A stretch of DNA of 64,000 nt. Origin: Meghimatium bilineatum. Taxonomy: Eukaryota; Mollusca; Gastropoda; Stylommatophora; Philomycidae. The DNA lies in contig CM067317.1 in NCBI GenBank assembly GCA_034231615.1, forward strand, positions 1,882,501 to 1,946,500, written 5' to 3'. A program made the translations under genes and the position numbers. Positions 22,091-33,200 of the stretch are shown here, one piece after another (the first letter of the stretch is position 1; every line of letters starts with the position of its first letter). Under the pieces are notes generated by a model. The model ran no database searches, had not been told where the DNA came from, and worked only from the letters and a program-made list of their open reading frames with translations.

Positions 22091-22260
22091 CTTATTAGTT
22101 TGACCTTTGACCATTTCCTCAACAATATTGCCTCGATGATCAAAACCTTTGATCAGATAGTTGTCTATAATCTTATAGAACACAACAGGTGGCTCCCATG
22201 AGAGCTGGACAGAGTTCGCACCCAGTTCTGTCACGTTCAAATTTATAGGTGGTCCAGGAG
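22091..22260 (-). CDS. Fn3 domain 4, first half (exon)
   Basis: Acceptor TTGACAG and donor AATAAG|GTACTT bound 170 nt, phase 1 to 0. The product starts APGPPINLNVTELG and contains SVQLSWEPP and IIDNYLIKGFD, a clear N-terminal half of an Fn3 domain with an NVT glycosylation site. A minus-strand SINE starts about 25 bp downstream in the intron. Confidence 0.89.
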
Positions 22261-22382
22261 CTGTCAAACAATCAAATTTCATAGTCAACACAGTATGACC
22301 AGCAAGAGAAACTGCATAAATAAACAAATGGATAACTAATGGATTCAAAGATTTCTGATGCTGCTTGTACCAAGAACTGGAT

Positions 22383-23335
22383 ATCAGGAACACTGTGTGT
22401 GTTCTATGAGGGCATGTCAGGAACACTGTGTGTGTGTTCTATGAGGGCATGTCAGGAACACTGTGTGTGTTCTATGGGGCATGTCAGGAACACTGTGTGT
22501 GTTCTATGGGGCATGTCAGGAACACTGTGTGTGTTCTATGGGGGCATGTCAGGAACACTGTGTGTGTGTTCTATGGGGGCATGTCAGGAACACTGTGTGT
22601 GTTCTATGGGGGCATGTCAGGAACACTGTGTGTGTGTTCTATGGGGCATGTCAGGAACACTGTGTGTGTGTTCTATGAGGGCATGTCAGGAACACTGTGT
22701 GTGTGTTCTATGAGGTCATGTCAGGAACACTGTGTGTGTTCTATGAGGGCATGCCAGGAACACTGTGTGTGTGTTCTATGAGGGCATGTCAGGAACACTG
22801 TGTGTGTTCTATGGGGCATGTCAGGAACACTGTGTGTGTGTTCTATGAGGGCATGTCAGGAACACTGTGTGTGTGTTCTATGAGGGCATGTCAGGAACAC
22901 TGTGTGTGTGTTCTATGAGGGCATGTCAGGAACACTGTGTGTGTGTTCTATGAGGGCATGTCAGGAACACTGTGTGTGTTCTATGAGGGCATGTCAGGAA
23001 CACTGTGTGTGTGTTCTATGAGGGCATGTCAGGAACACTGTGTGTGTGTTCTATGAGGGCATGTCAGGAACACTGTGTGTGTGTTCTATGAGGGCATGTC
23101 AGGAACACTGTGTGTGTGTTCTATGAGGGCATGTCAGGAACACTGTGTGTGTTCTATGAGGGCATGTCAGGAACACTGTGTGTGTGTTCTATGAGGGCAT
23201 GTCAGGAACACTGTGTGTGTTCTATGGGGGCATGCCAGGAACACTGTGTGTGTGTTCTATGAGGGCATGTCAGGAACACTGTGTGTGTTCTATGGGGGCA
23301 TGTCAGGAACACTGTGTGTGTTCTATGAGGGCAGA
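22383..23335. repeat. 33-35-bp minisatellite, about 28 copies
   Basis: GGCATGTCAGGAACACTG followed by a (TG)n tract of variable length and TTCTATGAGG repeats. Length variation lies in the TG tract, so the frame changes often. Confidence 0.93.
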
Positions 23336-23569
23336 TTACCACCAGTACAACAGAATAATATAGGTGCTCTGATTCCTGTTTAAGTAAATTCATCATCATC
23401 AGGTAGTAGCTGACAGTAGCATTTCTATGTTGATTTAATAGTCTCCATATATTCTATTCTGTTTCTCTTGGAGATGTTTTCCAGCCTGTACTTGACAACA
23501 ATACTAATAAGCATAAACTGGATATTCATTCTAAGTGTAACTATGATCATGGTCTGACTATAAATGAAA

Positions 23570-23735
23570 TATTCAGACACAGTCTGACCAGAATGTCAAA
23601 GATCTAGTCTGACCAGAATGTCAAAGATATAGTCTTACCAGGATTTCAAAGATATAGCCTGACCAGGTTGTCAAAGATCTAGTCTGACCAGGATGTCAAA
23701 GATCTAGTCTGACCAGGATGTCAAAGATCTCTCTA
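23570..23735. repeat. 25-bp array, about 6 copies
   Basis: AGTCTGACCAGGATGTCAAA plus GATCT repeats, about 35 bp from the donor of exon 23771-23866. Confidence 0.85.
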
Positions 23736-23770
23736 GAACAATAACTTGTGTGACACTAAATAGAACTGAC

Positions 23771-23866
23771 CTGCAACATCAGTTAGAGATGGGAATTGAT
23801 CGCTGAACTCTCCCCTACCTCCATGTGTGACTGCTGCCACCTGCACCTTGTATTCTGTGTAAGGTG
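23771..23866 (-). CDS. Fn3 domain 3, second half (exon)
   Basis: Acceptor TTTGTGCAG and donor GCAG|GTCAGT bound 96 nt, phase 1 to 1. It encodes PYTEYKVQVAAVTHGGRGEF and a short linker SDQFPSLTDV. This completes Fn3 domain 3, and its one-nucleotide overhang joins the APGPP start of domain 4. Confidence 0.87.
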
Positions 23867-24000
23867 CTGCACAAACATAACAGAAACATAATCATGGCTA
23901 AATCAAAGAGCAGAAACACAGATAATCAACAAATAAAATGACATGCATTAAAACACAAAATGACTGGAAAATACAGATAATCAACAAACATAATATTTTG

Positions 24001-24335
24001 TCAGATTATCAACTCACTGGTCATGTTGTCAACTCACTGGTCATGTTGTTGACTCACTGGTCATGTTGTCGACTCACTGGTCATGTTGTCGACTCACTGG
24101 TCATGTTGTCGACTCACTGGTCATGTTGTCGACTCACTGGTCATGTTGTCAACTCACTGGTCATGTTGTCAACTCACTGGTCATGTTGTCGACTCACTGG
24201 TCATGTTGTCGACTCACTGGTCATGTTGTCAACTCACTGGTCATGTTGTCGACTCACTGGTCATGTTGTCGACTCACTGGTCATGTTGTCAACTCACTGG
24301 TCATGTTGTCGACTCACTGGTCATGTTGTCAACTC
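24001..24335. repeat. 20-bp minisatellite, left block, about 17 copies
   Basis: TCAACTCACTGGTCATGTTG alternates with a TCGACTCACTGG variant. It continues after the insertion at 24336-24614. Confidence 0.93.
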
Positions 24336-24614
24336 CCCATCGAGGCCAGAACCTTGAAGTGGTGATGGGGCTTAGTTCAGCCATCAGAGGCTGGAAACTA
24401 AGACTGGTCGGGCACTCCCACTCGAGCAGGACCATAGTCCGGCCCAAGTAAGCAGAGTGCTGAAGACGGAGGCAACCAGCCAAAAGGCGCACAGATAATC
24501 AGGTTGCCACGCATAAAACACAATGGAAACACACTGTATGAACTACAAAAGACAGTGAGTTTTATTAAGGAGACAGAATTGCAGATATAGACATGTTTCA
24601 AGTGAACGAAAGAA
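24336..24614 (-). repeat. Insertion splitting the 20-bp array
   Basis: A unique 279-bp segment interrupts the 20-bp array (24001-24335 and 24615 onward). The minus strand begins TTCTTCTTTCGTTCACTTG and contains AATAAAACTCACTGTC, GGGCCGGACTATGGTCCTGC and AGTTTCCAGCCTCTGATGG. Its first 33 bp recur at 28850-28882, so it is a dispersed element. It is GC-richer than its surroundings. No terminal repeat or coding frame. Confidence 0.5.
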
Positions 24615-25690
24615 GAAAATGTTGTCAACTCACTGGTCATGTTGTCAACTACTGGTCATGTTGTCAACTCACTGGTCCTGTTGTCAACTCACTGGTCATG
24701 TTGTCAACTCACTGGTCATGTTGTCAACTCACTGGTCATGTTATCAACTACTGGTCATGTTGTCAACTCACTGGTCCTGTTGTCAACTCACTGGTCATGT
24801 TGTCAACTACTGGTCATGTTGTCAACTCACTGGTCATGTTGTCAACTCACTGGTCATGTTGTCAACTACTGGTCATGTTGTCAACTACTGGTCCTGTTGT
24901 CAACTCACTGGTCCTGTTGTCAACTCACTGGTCATGTTGTCGACTCACTGGTCATGTTGTCGACTCACTGGTCATGTTGTCAACTCACTGGTCATGTTAT
25001 CAACTACTGGTCATGTTGTCAACTCACTGGTCCTGTTGTCAACTCACTGGTCATGTTGTCAACTACTGGTCCTGTTGTCAACTCACTGGTCATGTTGTCG
25101 ACTTATTTGTCAGATTGTCAACTCACTGGTCATGTTGTCGACTTATTTGTCAGATTGTCAACTCACTGGTCATGTTGTTGACTTATTTGTCAGATTATCA
25201 ACTCACTTGTCATGTTGTCGACTTATTTGTCAGATTATCAAGTCACTGGTCATGTTGTCGACTTATTTGTCAGATTATCAAGTCACTGGTCATGTTGTCG
25301 ACTTATTTGTCAGATTATCAAGTCACTGGTCATGTTGTCGACTTATTTGTCAGATTATCAAGTCACTGGTCATGTTGTCGACTTATTTGTCAGATTATCA
25401 AGTCACTGGTCATGTTGTCGACTTATTTGTCAGATTATCAAGTCACTGGTCATGTTGTCGACTTATTTGTCAGATTGTCAACTCACTGGTCATGTTGTCG
25501 ACTTATTTGTCAGATTGTCAACTCACTTGTCATGTTGTCGACTCATTTGTCAGATTATCAACTCACTGGTCATGTTGTCGACTCATTTGTCAGATTGTCA
25601 ACTCACTGGTCAGATTGTCAACTCACTGGTCAGATTGTCAACTCACTGGTCAGATTGTCAACTCACTGGTCAGATTGTCAGAAGACTTGC
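24615..25690. repeat. 20-bp minisatellite, right block, evolving into a 40-bp unit
   Basis: The left part repeats the 20-bp unit, with ACTGGTCATGT variants that have lost four bases (CTCA). From about 25.1 kb a composite 40-bp unit adds TCGACTTATTTGTCAGATTA, then decays to TCAGATTGTCAACTCACTGG at the right. This shows stepwise higher-order growth. It stops about 45 bp from the donor of exon 25738-25932. Confidence 0.93.
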
Positions 25691-25737
25691 CATAGCATGT
25701 CAAACATAATACAGAATAAGAAATGGAAGACACGTAC

Positions 25738-25932
25738 TCAGATCAGAGATGAATGCCGTCATGCTGCTAATGAGGTGTCCAGCAATTAACCTGGATTCCG
25801 TGACCCCTCCGTGGATCCACTGCAGATCATACTGAATCAACCTTCCATTGATCTCTTTAGGCGGCTCCCAGTTAACGTAGAAAGATGTGGCCTGCTGGTT
25901 ACTAATGTGTGTGATTCTGGGCTTGGATGGAT
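25738..25932 (-). CDS. Fn3 domain 3, first half (exon)
   Basis: Acceptor TTTATTGACAG and donor CTGA|GTACGT bound 195 nt, phase 1 to 1. It reads PSKPRITHISN, then FYVNWEPPKEINGRLIQYDL: the Fn3 tryptophan, proline pair and G-x-L-x-x-Y strand. The exon ends ISDL; the split codon A+CA then gives Thr and the run DLTPYTEY, completing the LxPxTxY motif across the junction. The donor is non-consensus at +3 to +5. Confidence 0.87.
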
Positions 25933-26051
25933 CTGTCAATAAACATTATGATGAAACAGAGGAACGGTGTCATTATTGTCATGACAACAAATAACAACAT
26001 ACCTACTAGTTCTTCTGTCAACAATCATAAAACATCCAGTCTAATATTGCT

Positions 26052-26250
26052 CGTGTATTCTTCTGCTGCATTCGTTCTCAAACTCCTGCAGATTAGCAGG
26101 ATGTAGTCTGGAGAATAAATGAGTTGTGGCATGGGTTACAGCTTTGTTGTGATATCTGCACCTTTCAGCCTGTCATATCCGGCTTCAACATGGTTCTGGG
26201 TCACTTTGACCCTCTATGGGATGGGGCAGCCAACTCCAACCTATAATCTC
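26052..26250 (+). repeat. Dispersed TTCTTCTTC-headed element, most complete 3' part
   Basis: TCTTCTGCTGCATTCG, CTCAAACTCCTGCAGATTAG, AGGATGTAGTCTGGAG, GCACCTTTCAGCCTGTC, GGTTCTGGGTCACTTTGACC and CTATGGGATGGGGCAGCC follow one another. The 42 bp from CATGGTTCTGGG to GGGGCA is the single-copy equivalent of the array unit at 9.05-9.91 kb. Confidence 0.7.
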
Positions 26251-26699
26251 CTAAGTTGCCTCTTACGATGACACTTGAGCTAATGTGAGTAAAGTGAAGT
26301 CAATCTTCTATGTCATTTGAGCCCCTTTTTTTAACCTTTATCCTATTGATTGGCATACTTTCTTGGAGAGTCAATGGAGTTAACATCAGTTTTCAGTTTT
26401 GATCAGATGCTTCTCTGTATGCCTTATCTTATCCATCTAGTGTCAGCCATCTTTTACAATCTAGTTTCTCAAATTCCTCGTAATTCCTGGGAGAAGGAGC
26501 CGGATGTCATGACAAACAAAACATCACATACACATCACATACAACAATAACAATCAGTCAATACATGCCCCTGACCTTCATACCAGCATAGATCATGAAC
26601 AAATTCTCTCCCAACCCCTGCCCTTGTTCTTTTATATTTTCATTCATGTCTTTCTAAGTCATGCCACTTTCACAGAGAATATTTCTCATCTCTCTGTTC

Positions 26700-28018
26700 T
26701 AGGTGTTGTCACTTCCCTCGGTTATAATACAATCCCACCTGGTGTCTTCCCTCGGTTATAATACAATCCCAGCTGATCGCTTCTCTTAATTATAATACAA
26801 TCATTTTAAGATGACTTCTCTCAGTTATAATACAATGTCAGCTGCTGACGTCTCCCAGTTATAATACAATCTCAGCTGGTGACTTCTCCCAGCTATAATA
26901 TAATGTCAGCTGCTGACGTCTCCCAGTTATAATACAGTCTCAGCTGGTGACTTCTCCCATATATAATACAGTCTCAGCTGGTGACTTCTCCCATATATAA
27001 TACAATCTCAGCTGGTGACTTCTAGCTATAATATAGTCCCATGTGATGGTTTCTCCAGCTATCTCTGCAGTTGACTTCTCCCATATATAATACAGTCTCA
27101 GCTGGTGACTTCTCCCAGTCATAATACAATCTCAGCTGGTGACTTCTCCCATATATAATACAGTCTCAGCTGGTGACTTCTCCCAGTCATAATACAATCT
27201 CAGCTGGTGACTTCTCCCATATATAATACAGTCTCAGCTGGTGACTTCTCCCATATATAATACAATTTCAGCTGGTGACTTCTCCCATATATAATACAGT
27301 ATCAGCTGGTTACTTCTCCCAGTCATAATACAATCTCAGCTGGTGACTTCTCCCATATATAATACAGTCTCAGCTGGTGACTTCTCCCATATATAATACA
27401 ATCTCAGCTGGTGATTTCTCCCAGCTATAATACAATCTCAGCTGGTGACTTCTCCCATATATAATACAGTCTCAGCTGGTGACTTCTCCCATATATAATA
27501 CAGTCTCAGTTGGTGACTTCTCCCATATATAATACAGTCTCAGCTGGTGACTTCTCCCATATATAATACAATCTCAGCTGGTGACTTCTCCCAGCTATAA
27601 TACAATCTCAGCTGGTGACTTCTCCCATATATAATACAGTCTCAGCTGGTGACTTCTCCCAGTTATAATACAATCTCAGCTGGTGACTTTTCCCAGTTAT
27701 AATACAATCTCAGCTGGTGACTTCTCCCAGCTATAATACAATCTCAGCTGGTGACTTCTCCCAGCTATAATAGTCTCAGCTGGTGACTTCTCCCAGTTAT
27801 AATACAGTCTCAGCTGGTGACTTCTCCCAGCTATAATACAATCTCAGCTGGTGACTTCTCCGAGTTATAATACAATCTCAGCTGGTGACTTCTCCCAGCT
27901 ATAATACAATCTCAGTTGGTGACTTCTCCCAGCTATAATACAATCTCAGCTGGTGACTTCTCCCAGCTATAATACAATCTCAGCTGGTGACTTCTCCCAG
28001 CTATAATACAAAATACAG
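26700..28018. repeat. 34-bp minisatellite, about 38 copies
   Basis: TATAATACAATCTCAGCTGG and TGACTTCTCCCAG make the unit, with CATATATAATACAGT variants interspersed. The left end is more diverged than the right. Confidence 0.94.
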
Positions 28019-28019
28019 A

Positions 28020-28140
28020 GATAGATGAATGAACAACATATGACTTACATCCCTCTAGAACAACATATGACTTACATCCCTCTAGAACAACATATGACTT
28101 ACATCCCTCCAGAACAACATATGACTTACATCCCTCTAGA
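28020..28140 (-). repeat. 27-bp array reiterating a 5' splice site, 4 copies
   Basis: The minus-strand unit CTAGAGGGATGTAAGTCATA plus TGTTGTT repeats four times from the end of exon 28130-28244 into the intron. GTAAGT donors start at minus-strand positions 28129, 28102, 28075 and 28048. The reading frame stays open through all units. Confidence 0.93.
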
Positions 28141-28244
28141 GTCTCTACTCCCATGGCAGCCTTTGGACCAATACCAGCACTGTTTTTGGCTTTGATATAT
28201 ACAGTATATAATGTGTATGGATGAAGACCTTGCAAGACTGTACT
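28130..28244 (-). CDS. Fn3 domain 2, second half (exon)
   Basis: Acceptor TTTCATCTATAG and donor GGAT|GTAAGT bound 115 nt, phase 0 to 1. It contains LHPYTLYTVYIKAKNSAG, the LxPxTxYxVxVxAxN-G hallmark of Fn3. The donor is the first of four identical TGTAAGTC donors repeated every 27 nt into the intron. The translation stays open through all four, so use of a downstream donor would add 9 residues per unit. Confidence 0.9.
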
Positions 28245-28605
28245 CTATAGATGAAACAACACTTCATGTGAACAAACTTGTGTCTATTACTATGGTCAAG
28301 TATTTATCAAACAAATTCAGAAAATCTGTCTGCTTCTTCTGACAAGAAATTCTGTTGTGACAAGAAAGTTTTGATAAGACAGAATAATAAACAGTAGACA
28401 ATATAAGACTTCCACAGTCTCACACACAATACAAGACTTTCCAGTCACACACAATATGCTGATGTTGTGCCTCCTCACAAGCAAAGATGAGCATGGCATG
28501 AAAAACAATAAATGCGATGAAAAAAATTAATAATAATAATAAAGTAATTACACAAGTACACACACAATACAAGACACCAACAATATCACACAATAGGAGA
28601 CTCAC

Positions 28606-28784
28606 AGTTGCGGCTGGGTCATCAATGGTCACATTCTTCATGCCAAGATAATCTGTACCATATGTGATCTGAAAACCTTCCAGTTTACCGTGAAGTTGGT
28701 CAGAAGCTGGTGCATCCCATTCTAGTCCTATCTCTGAGCTGGAAATATTTGTTGACCGAAAGTTGCGCGGGATGCCAGCAGGGG
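28606..28784 (-). CDS. Fn3 domain 2, first half (exon)
   Basis: Acceptor TATTTGTTCAG and donor ACT|GTGAGT bound 179 nt, phase 1 to 0. The product begins APAGIPRNFRS, then SSEIGLEWDAPASDQ and GKLEGFQITYG: the Fn3 proline pair, core tryptophan and tyrosine are all placed as expected. NIS and NVT are possible N-glycosylation sites. It joins directly to 28130-28244. Confidence 0.9.
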
Positions 28785-29059
28785 CTGAACAAATAGAAGC
28801 AAAGACATAGGTTCTAAATATGTTGTATATATTATCTGTCATTCAACAGATATAGACATGTTTCAAGTGAACGAAAGAAGAAGAAATCTGTCATTCAAAA
28901 TGAAATTCTATGTATTCCCCTTCTACATTGTGTCCTTTTCTTGTTTGTCTCTATCTTGATAAAAGACCTTTTGGCCGAAATATCATTTTGTTCTGTTGTA
29001 AGCTAAGCTATCTGTAAAAACTATTTAATATTTAGTTATATTTTGTTTATAATTATCTC

Positions 29060-29160
29060 TCTGGTTTTGTGGTGGTGTAGTACAGCGCGTGTCTGTGACA
29101 GTCAATGTACAAGATTCAAATCCCACAACAGGCAATTATGCATCTGGACCGTCCAGACAG
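29060..29160 (+). mobile_element. tRNA-like SINE head
   Basis: GGTGGTGTAGTACAGCGCG (A-box like) and AAGATTCAAATCCCACAAC (B box) are spaced as in a tRNA, but no cloverleaf with intact stems is evident. It abuts the 3' end of an RTE copy at about 29.17 kb. Confidence 0.5.
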
Positions 29161-29169
29161 AAATGGCAA

Positions 29170-30215
29170 ACTCCTGAATGTATTTATATTGCTTAAAAAT
29201 CAGTTAGTTCTTCTTTTGCCAAGTTTGGCATATAGGGCGGTTGTCATAGTTCTCCATGCCTGTTGGTCAGTTGCCAAGGATTGCAGGTCTTGTGCATTTA
29301 TGCCTGTTGATTTTAATTTATTCATAAATGTTCTTCTGAGCGTTGTTTTTGGTCTTCTTTGTTTTATTTTCCCATCTGGTGTCCACATGTAGACCTGTCG
29401 TGGAATTCTGCCTTCCTTAATTCTCAGTATATGGCCGATGTATGTCCAGCTGCATTTTCTGATGATGTTCGTCACATATTCTTGTTTTGTCTCCTGACAT
29501 ACAGTCGTTTGATTTAAGTCTTTCCAATTATTATCTGTGATTTTTCTGAGGCATCTATTCTTGAAGGCAAATGACTTCTTATCTACTATTGCAGTAGATT
29601 TCCAACTTTCACATCCATATGTCAATAACAGAATCAAACTTGCATTGAATAGTTGCAATTTGATGTGTTTATGTTATCTTCGATCTCCAGATGTTTGAGA
29701 GTTTGTTAAAGGTGTTGGAGGAAAATGTTGTAAAGCGTAAGAATTTTCCAGAAAGATGGTCTGTGAAGACTATCGAAAGCCTTCTGGAAATCTACAAAAT
29801 TGATCATGAGTTTTGATTGTCTTTCTGTGGATTCTTCTTTTATTGTTCTTAAGGTGTAGATGTGATCTATTGTTGAGCGGTTAGGTCTGAAGCCCACTTG
29901 TTCTTGTCAGAGAGTCTCATCAATAGAATTTCTTAGTCTGTGTAGTAATATAATGAGAAAGACTTTACCAGGAATTGATAGTAGTGTGATACCTCACCAA
30001 TTGTTGCAGTCAGACAGATCTCCTTTCTTTGGTAATTTAACAATTATTCCATTTTTCCATTGTTGTGGTGGTGATTCAATCTGCCATATTTGGTTGAATA
30101 GAGATAGTAGATGGTTTAGGGAAGTGTCATCAGCTGCTTTTAACATTTCTCATGAAATGTCGTCTTATAAATACCTACAGCCAAAATATTCTGGGTTTAT
30201 GGTTACATCCTGAAC
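29170..30215 (-). mobile_element. RTE-clade LINE copy with internal deletion
   Basis: The minus strand encodes, in order, remnants of the RT fingers (PPQQWKNGIIVKLPKKGDLS near 30.05 kb), GFRPNRSTIDHIYTLR and INFVDFQKAFDSLHRPSFW at 29.77-29.90 kb. It then jumps at about 29.70 kb directly to LQLFNASLILLLTYGCESW-like sequence and the C-terminus NRCLRKITDNNWKDLNQTTV, SWTYIGHILR and KQRRPKTTLRRTFMNKLKST. The YADD-containing palm is deleted. It shares its C-terminal family with the plus-strand copy at 46.34 kb. Confidence 0.87.
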
Positions 30216-30224
30216 AGGATATGC

Positions 30225-33200
30225 TATTTGTGAGTGTGTCATGTGTGTATGTCATGTGTGTGTGTGTAATGTGTGTGTCATGTTACCAACTGATAAAATA
30301 CCCAGGAGAGTGTTGTAGTTGTATTCTGTTCAGGTGATTGTTAAGCTGTACATGTTGTGTGCGCAGTTGGAATATGATACTCTGGTCTTTTCTTTCCAGG
30401 AGGTTGATGTCTTTAGGATTTGGGCTGGTCATATATTTATAGATTTCCCTCCCAGTGTTTCCCATGGCCTATCTGTTCATCCAATTTTATTTTTCCACAG
30501 ATTTCAGAATCATTTTAACTGTGTGCATTGTTGTTTCTGTATAAGGCTGTTCTTGTTGTGATCCCCTCTTTGCTAGTCTGTCTGCCTTATCATTGCCAGG
30601 TGTGTTTGAGTGGCCAGGAATCCAATGCATAACAATGTTGACATCATAAGATGTGAGCAGCTGGTTTGCATGGTGGTATATTTCAGCTAGCTCGGGTTTA
30701 CAATGTCCATCACATTCCAATGCTTAGAGAGCAGACATTGTAAAAATAACAATGTTTTGGACTTTTGATGGGAAGGCATCAAATATGGTCTTCAGGTGGT
30801 ACAAGGCAATTTCTAGTGCTGTTATTTCAGCTTCATAGTTAGAACATATCTCCCCACAGGCATCAAACAACTCATCAGATGCTTTGTCTGGATATTCTAT
30901 ATAGACACCATAACCTGCTTTGATGGTGGTTTTGAAGGCAGACCCATCAGTATAGACATGAATCCATTGTTCTGGGAAGGTGTCTATTTTCTGTGTTGCT
31001 TTCATAATACTTACTGGGTCGGAACGTTTCGTTGCATTATCTCTTAACTGTGTTTGGATTTCCGGCAATTTAAAGCCTGCGTGTGGTGGTAAACATTTTT
31101 CTACTATTTGCAGTTTTTGTCTCTTGTCTGGAAGGTGGTAACTGTCTTTTATTTCATTGACATGGCTCAGGACTGACTTTTGTTTTATTCTGTGGTTTGG
31201 TTCCCAGTTTTCTACAAGTTGTTTATTTGGGTGGTCTTTGTTCATTCTTTTGCTTCTTTCATAAGCCTCCATTGCAGCCATATCTCTCCGCATCTCAAGG
31301 GGGTTCTACATTCGTATGTATTTCACATGCAGCCGTCGGTGTAGATCTCATTGCTCCACTAATAAGACGTAGGGCATTGTTCTGCACTCTGTCTAGGGAT
31401 TCTACATTTGTTGTGGAACATGTTGTGAGGAGTGCACTGTTGTATTCTAACATATGTAACCAAGGTATAGTCCTCTAAGGGTATCCTTGTCTGATCCCCA
31501 AGATGTGCCAGTGAGTTTTTTCAGTAGTTGTAACCGTTTAAGTGCTTTATTTTTTATATTTTTTACATGCTTCTTGAGGGTGAGCTGACATCAAGCGTGA
31601 TTCCAAGTTATGTGGGGTGTTCTTCTCTTGGCAATTTCTGTGTATCCAACCATAGACTGATATTTTCTTTGGCTACCTTATGACTCTTGGTAAAGATGGT
31701 ATAGACAGTTTTTTCACAGTTTATTTTTAGCTTCCATGTTTGACAGTATTCATGTAGTTTTTTTAAATCTCCATTTAGTCTTTTGGCAGCACTTTCAACA
31801 TTCTCATGGCTCTGCCATATTGTTAAATCATCAGCATAGAGGGCTTTTTCAGCTTTGATATGTTTGGCAAGGTCATTAATGTAAATGAGAAAGAGGGTGC
31901 AGCTTAAAGCAGAGCCCTTTGGTAAGCCTTCCTCTAGAACTTCTTTAGACGAAATTGCATCATTTATCTTTGTCTGGATTGTTCTGTCAATGAGGAAGTA
32001 TTTCATCCAGTTATATAGCTTTCCACTAATTCCCATCTCAATCATCTTCATCAAAAGACCCTTTCTCCATACTTGATCATAAGCCTGTTGTAAGTCAAAG
32101 AAGATGGCTACAGTGTGTTTGTTTTCCTGGAATCCATCATGGATTTTCTGTGGCAACCTAAATAGTTGGTCTTGTGTGCAACTGCCTTTTCTGAAGCCAG
32201 CCTGTTCCTGGCAGAGGATGTTTGAGCTCTCGAGGAACCAGTAAAGTTGTGTGTTAACCATTCTTTCTGCCAATTTCCCAAGACATGATGTTAGGGATAT
32301 GGGGCGGTAGCTTTTGGGTTCATCTGGAGGTTTGTTACTTTTCAGGATGGGAAAGATGTGAGCATTTCTCCAATGTTTAGGCAGTTTTCCATTTCTCCAG
32401 GTCATATTTATTAGTGTAAGGAGTACTTCTTTCCCTGATGTGCTAATGTGTGTTAACATTTCATTATAAATATTGTCTGGTCCAGGAGACTTTCTTGGCT
32501 TTGGTTTCTTCAGCCCTTGTTGGAGTTCCTGCATACTGAAGTCATCATTAAATATGGTTGAGCCAGAGGTTTGGACTTCTTCTTGCTGCTTCAGTAGGTA
32601 CAGACGCTTCTTGTCAGCCTCGGACAGCTTCCCCACTCTGTTCACACTGGCAAAAAAGCGGTTAAAGTGTTCTGCCTTTTTCTGATCTGTGGTGATTGTT
32701 CTGTTTCCATCTATCACAGGTTTATCGTTTGTTCTTCTTTTCCCAGACAAATTATTGATCAGTCCCCAAGCCTTTCTGCCATTTTTCCGTAGATCTAAAT
32801 TTGCGCATGTATTTGCCCATTTATCATGTTTGGTCTTCTTCACTATTAGTTTTACTTTGGCACATGTTTTATTGTACAGGATTTTTGCTTCTTGTGAAGG
32901 TGAGATCTCAAGGGCTTCTCTTGCTTTTTTCCTATCGAGGATTCCAGCTTGCATTTCTTTGTTGTAGAATGGTTTGTATGATTTCCTACTGCCCTTTGGG
33001 ATGCTTTGTGATGCTGAATTGAGGATAACTTTTGTCACCTCTGCAGTAAATGTTTCTATGTCATTGCTTTTGATTTTACCTAGCAGGAAATCAGATGTTT
33101 CTTGGAATAGTTTCCAATCTGCCTTGCCAAAATTCCAGCGAGTTTTCTGTTTGAAATATGCTTTGTTGGATATAGTTATGGTGGTGAGGATTGGTCTGTG

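Noticed and set aside
22463..23363. Cysteine-rich ORFs (CVFYEGMSGTLCV repeats)
   Set aside because: Translation of the 33-35-bp minisatellite; variable TG tract length changes the frame repeatedly.
29070..29135. Functional tRNA gene
   Set aside because: A and B box-like words are present but acceptor and anticodon stems do not pair; it is better explained as a SINE head.
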